NCBI GenBank assembly: GCA_945952355.1
Contig: CAMFIW010000149.1
Location: 1-6,964 of the forward strand
Reading direction: 5' to 3'
DNA: 6,964 nucleotides
DNA from: an uncultured Phenylobacterium sp.
Lineage (GTDB): Bacteria > Pseudomonadota > Alphaproteobacteria > Caulobacterales > Caulobacteraceae
Below are positions 5,852 through 6,964 of this stretch, one piece after another (the stretch's first letter is position 1; every line of letters starts with the position of its first letter). A model generated the notes under the pieces. It saw nothing but the letters and a program-made list of their open reading frames with translations, ran no database searches and was not told the DNA's origin. Both the position numbers and the translations under genes were made by a program.

Positions 5852-5862
5852 AGGTTTTCCGC

Positions 5863-6507
5863 ATGGACGAACGCTTCCAGCGCCTGCGCCACGCGCGGAT
5901 GGAGAAGGGTTACGACACCGCGGCCGCCGCGGCGGAGGCATTCGGCTGGAACCGCAACACCTACGCTTCCAACGAGAACGGCAACGCGCCCTTCTCCTAT
6001 CGCAAGGCCAAGGAGTACGCGGCCGCCTTCGGCGTGCGCCCTGAATGGCTCTATGACGCATCAGGCGCCATGCGCCCGGTCGGCCGGGCCGGGCTGGTGC
6101 GCGTGATCGGCCTGGTGGGCGCCAATCCCGAGGGATCGGTCCTGTTTTCCGACGGCCAGGAGCCCGGGGATCTGGCGCCGATTCCCCCCGGCGGAACGGA
6201 AGACGCCGTCGCGCTCCAGGTCGCCGGCCACTCCATGCGCGGCCTCGCCGACGACGGCGCCCTGATCTATTTTGAGGACCAACGCACGCCGCCGACACCG
6301 GACATGCTGGGTCAGGTCGTGGTCGTCGAGACTGAGTCGGATGAGGTGCTGGTCAAGCGCCTCTTGCGGGGCAGCGAACCTGGACGGTTCGACCTGGAAA
6401 GCATCGCGGGCCCGACCCGCCACGATGCGCGTCTGCGCTGGGCGGCCCATATCACCGCGATCGTCCCGCCCCACCAGGCGCGCAAGATCCTCATCCGAGG
6501 AGGCTGA
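5863..6507 (+). CDS. LexA/CI-type phage repressor (XRE HTH plus S24 domain)
   Basis: This 214-residue protein is the likely immunity repressor that keeps the phage dormant. Residues 3-58 form an XRE-type helix-turn-helix domain (LRHARMEKGYDTAAAAAEAF, then WNRNTYASNENGN), ending EWLYD as in many CI-like proteins. Residues about 78-205 form an S24/LexA-like domain: GHSMRGLADDGAL places Ser124 as nucleophile, and DEVLVKRLLRG places Lys165 as general base. The first domain should bind the palindromes at 5788-5804, 5823-5839 and 6537-6553; the second should mediate dimer formation and, in relatives, RecA-stimulated self-cleavage. The usual scissile Ala-Gly is absent at the expected distance before Ser124; the equivalent segment reads GLVGANPEG (83-91), giving Ala-Asn. 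It starts at ATG 5863 without a Shine-Dalgarno. It is divergent from the leftward operon. Confidence 0.92.
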   Translation: MDERFQRLRHARMEKGYDTAAAAAEAFGWNRNTYASNENGNAPFSYRKAKEYAAAFGVRPEWLYDASGAMRPVGRAGLVRVIGLVGANPEGSVLFSDGQEPGDLAPIPPGGTEDAVALQVAGHSMRGLADDGALIYFEDQRTPPTPDMLGQVVVVETESDEVLVKRLLRGSEPGRFDLESIAGPTRHDARLRWAAHITAIVPPHQARKILIRGG

Positions 6508-6520
6508 ACGAAGGCCGGTT

Positions 6521-6549
6521 TTGCTTGCCTTGGGTTGTGTATTTAATAT
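6521..6549 (+). promoter_or_regulatory. Rightward early promoter
   Basis: TTGCTT (6521-6526) and TAATAT (6544-6549) are 17 bases apart, in the AT-rich gap after the repressor. The -10 lies wholly within operator 3. Transcription would begin near 6556, about 5 bases before ATG 6561. Confidence 0.55.
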
Positions 6550-6553
6550 ACAC
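6537..6553. promoter_or_regulatory. Operator 3: perfect 17-bp palindrome
   Basis: GTGTAT-TTAAT-ATACAC has perfect 6-bp arms and a 5-bp spacer, the same form as operators 1 and 2 about 700 bp away. It covers the -10 of the rightward promoter, so bound repressor should block the gene at 6561. Confidence 0.8.
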
Positions 6554-6560
6554 TCTTTGG

Positions 6561-6964
6561 ATGCCGCACGCCCCACACGACGAGTTCACCCGCCATCTGG
6601 ATGAGATCAGAGCCCAGGATCGCGCTGCGTGCGCACATCGGGCGAGGGAGAACGATCGGCGATCTGGCGCCAGTTGGTCGGGCCTCGCCGCCCCGCCTCT
6701 CGCGCCCCTTGCGGACGCCCACCTGCAAGCGGCCGCCCAGGCCCGCCTGTCCGCGGCGCGGACCTGGCGCGACCGGCCGGAAGGGGCCTTCGTCAACGCG
6801 ATCGCTTCGGCCCAGCGCTGCGCCGAGCGGCTGCACGCCGTCGCCGAACAGGCGCGCGCGGCCGCGTCGCGCGGCCTCGTCGGCGAACAGGACCACCGCC
6901 GCTTCTTGGCCCGCGACCTCAGGGGCGAAGCACAAGGGCTCGGCGATAGTCTCCGCGCCGCTCA
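6561..6964 (+). CDS. Rightward early gene, unknown function (runs off the window)
   Basis: The frame opens at ATG 6561 (MPHAPHDEFTRHLDEIRAQD) and stays open for 134 codons to the window edge, so the C-terminus is missing. The protein is hydrophilic and alanine/arginine-rich, with long predicted helices (about residues 54-70 and 80-105) and no recognisable domain. Most third codon positions are G or C, as in the other genes here. The overlapping minus-strand frame (6935-6543) reads as a shadow. The start has no Shine-Dalgarno and lies 8 bases after operator 3. By position it is an early, repressor-controlled gene, and its neighbours to the right would be expected to include replication or integration functions. 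Confidence 0.65.
   Translation, partial: MPHAPHDEFTRHLDEIRAQDRAACAHRARENDRRSGASWSGLAAPPLAPLADAHLQAAAQARLSAARTWRDRPEGAFVNAIASAQRCAERLHAVAEQARAAASRGLVGEQDHRRFLARDLRGEAQGLGDSLRAA

Noticed and set aside
5845..5853. CTACTGTAG as a fourth operator
   Set aside because: It is palindromic, but its 4-bp arms and single-base spacer do not fit the 6-5-6 form of the other three sites.
6543..6935. Leftward frame of 130 codons at the right edge
   Set aside because: It is antisense to the open frame from 6561, ends within the promoter/operator region and shows no domain. The rightward frame has promoter and operator support.
1..6964. CRISPR arrays, insertion sequences, attachment sites
   Set aside because: No spaced direct repeats, transposase motifs, terminal inverted repeats or tRNA-like integration site were seen.

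Overview
This window looks like the left end of a contig from a temperate phage or prophage of a high-GC bacterium. An alphaproteobacterial (Caulobacterales-like) host is my best guess. It rests on the strong G/C bias at third codon positions and on the character of the terminase and DUF6456-like proteins; nothing in the window proves it. The first 42 bases are not biological. They are Illumina Nextera library adapter: the last base of the i5 flank, an 8-base index, the read-1 adapter and the 19-bp Tn5 mosaic end. Genuine sequence starts at base 43, inside a truncated gene.

Layout. Bases 43-3349 hold a leftward block of late genes, in transcription order: an M15-type peptidase (probable endolysin), a predicted lipoprotein of unknown function, a small terminase subunit with two tandem helix-turn-helix units, and a large terminase subunit that starts at TTG and is cut off by the contig end. 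Bases 3350-3817 hold no convincing gene. They contain a good sigma70-like leftward promoter (3695-3723) and a structured stretch (3604-3648) that together could form the late promoter and leader. Bases 3818-4636 are a rightward cargo (moron-like) segment: a doubtful 58-residue ORF resembling the N-terminus of peptidase S51/PepE-type proteins, then a 204-residue protein with a C-terminal SCO4402-like domain, then a terminator-like inverted repeat.

Bases 4643-5862 hold a leftward operon of three genes (102, 70 and 193 residues). It begins at the immunity region and ends with a DUF6456-like protein that sits where lambdoid phages keep their late-gene activator. The immunity region (5779-5863) is divergent. 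A LexA/CI-type repressor (HTH plus S24 domain) runs rightward from 5863. Another rightward gene begins at 6561 and leaves the window.

The clearest regulatory result is a set of three 17-bp palindromes of the form nTGTAn-N5-ATACAn. Two lie between the repressor and the divergent operon, and one lies downstream of the repressor over the -10 of the next rightward gene. They are the probable operators of this repressor. All three controlled genes lack a convincing Shine-Dalgarno and start within a few bases of the inferred transcription start, so leaderless transcripts are likely. The working model is that the repressor shuts both the leftward operon (ending in the candidate late activator) and the rightward early gene. 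When it is released, the leftward operon is expressed and its last product turns on the lysis and packaging genes further left. No holin, integrase, attachment site, tRNA or CRISPR array can be seen here.
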